Positions 6,214 to 6,397 of a stretch of DNA of 6,397 nt are shown here, in pieces; position 1 is the stretch's first letter; each line of letters opens with the position of its first letter. Both the position numbers and the translations under genes were made by a program. The notes under the pieces are model-generated. The model saw nothing but the letters and a program-made list of their open reading frames with translations, was not told the origin of the DNA and did not search any database. Origin of the DNA: Oscillospiraceae bacterium (GTDB lineage: Bacteria; Bacillota; Clostridia; Oscillospirales; Ruminococcaceae); NCBI GenBank assembly GCA_015067375.1, contig SVMQ01000132.1, positions 1-6,397 of the forward strand, read 5' to 3'.

Positions 6214-6397
6214 TCAGATGAATGCGAAGTTGGACTTACCGCTCTTCTTAACGGAGTACATCGCATCGTCAGCCTTACCGATAAGGTACTCAACCTGAGT
6301 ATTGTAGTCGTCCTTAATCACAGCAATACCGATACTTACGCTGACCTTGAGGTGGTCGCCGCTGTCGCAGGTGAAGCCCTCGTCAAGTCTTGCAATG
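6214..6397 (-). CDS. GGDEF-domain protein (diguanylate cyclase-type), C-terminal end only
   Basis: The gene runs out of the window on its 5' side; 60 C-terminal residues before the TGA (complement of 6214-6216) are visible. They contain the closing part of a GGDEF domain: the strand KVSVSIGIAV, a variable loop, then LIGKADDAMYSVKKSGKSNF. This matches the family pattern in which a conserved SIGIA strand is followed by a helix reading ADxAMYxxKxxGKN. GGDEF domains make cyclic di-GMP from two GTP. The GG[D/E]EF active-site loop and any sensor domains lie outside the window, so catalytic competence and the input signal cannot be judged. The protein ends only a few residues after the domain, so GGDEF is the C-terminal module, with no EAL domain behind it. 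It is convergent with the plus-strand genes and has its own terminator. Confidence 0.93.
   Translation of the reverse strand, partial: IARLDEGFTCDSGDHLKVSVSIGIAVIKDDYNTQVEYLIGKADDAMYSVKKSGKSNFAFI

Noticed and set aside
6105..6293. A 62-codon minus-strand frame overlapping the GGDEF gene and the terminators
   Set aside because: It is in another frame from the clear GGDEF coding sequence and runs through both terminator hairpins.

Overview
The window reads as ordinary chromosomal DNA from a Gram-positive, probably anaerobic Clostridia-type bacterium. A Ruminococcus-like member of the Oscillospiraceae is my best guess, but this is inference. Supporting signs are strong AGGAGG-type ribosome binding sites, a lipobox lipoprotein, a KtrB-type potassium channel subunit, the trmN6-rsmI (yabB/yabC-like) gene pair known from Firmicutes, middling G+C, and many cysteines even in an exported protein.

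Layout: bases 1 to about 6154 hold a tightly packed plus-strand gene train. In order it contains the 3' part of a multi-pass membrane protein with an extracytoplasmic C-terminal region (1-1392, 5' end outside the window), ktrB (1407-2765), trmN6 (2824-3528), rsmI (3521-4357, overlapping trmN6 by 8 bases), a three-domain lipoprotein of unknown function (4367-5884), and a 52-residue single-span membrane protein (5944-6102). The gaps are 14, 58, -8, 9 and 59 bases. The train ends at a very strong intrinsic terminator (6123-6154). A second hairpin (6167-6194) follows at once and serves the convergent minus-strand gene, the C-terminal end of a GGDEF (diguanylate cyclase) protein whose 5' part lies beyond base 6397.

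The genes do not form one pathway. trmN6 and rsmI both modify translation RNAs and are evidently translationally coupled. ktrB is K+ uptake without its regulatory partner ktrA in view. The lipoprotein and the small membrane protein are unassigned envelope proteins. I find no tRNA or rRNA gene, CRISPR array, insertion sequence, attachment site, riboswitch or convincing promoter, and no gene-free stretch longer than about 120 bases. I do not see strong evidence for a new multi-gene system. The most interesting items are the triplicated cysteine-bearing lipoprotein, the small membrane protein next to it, the lone AT-leaning ktrB, and substitutions in conserved RsmI motifs.
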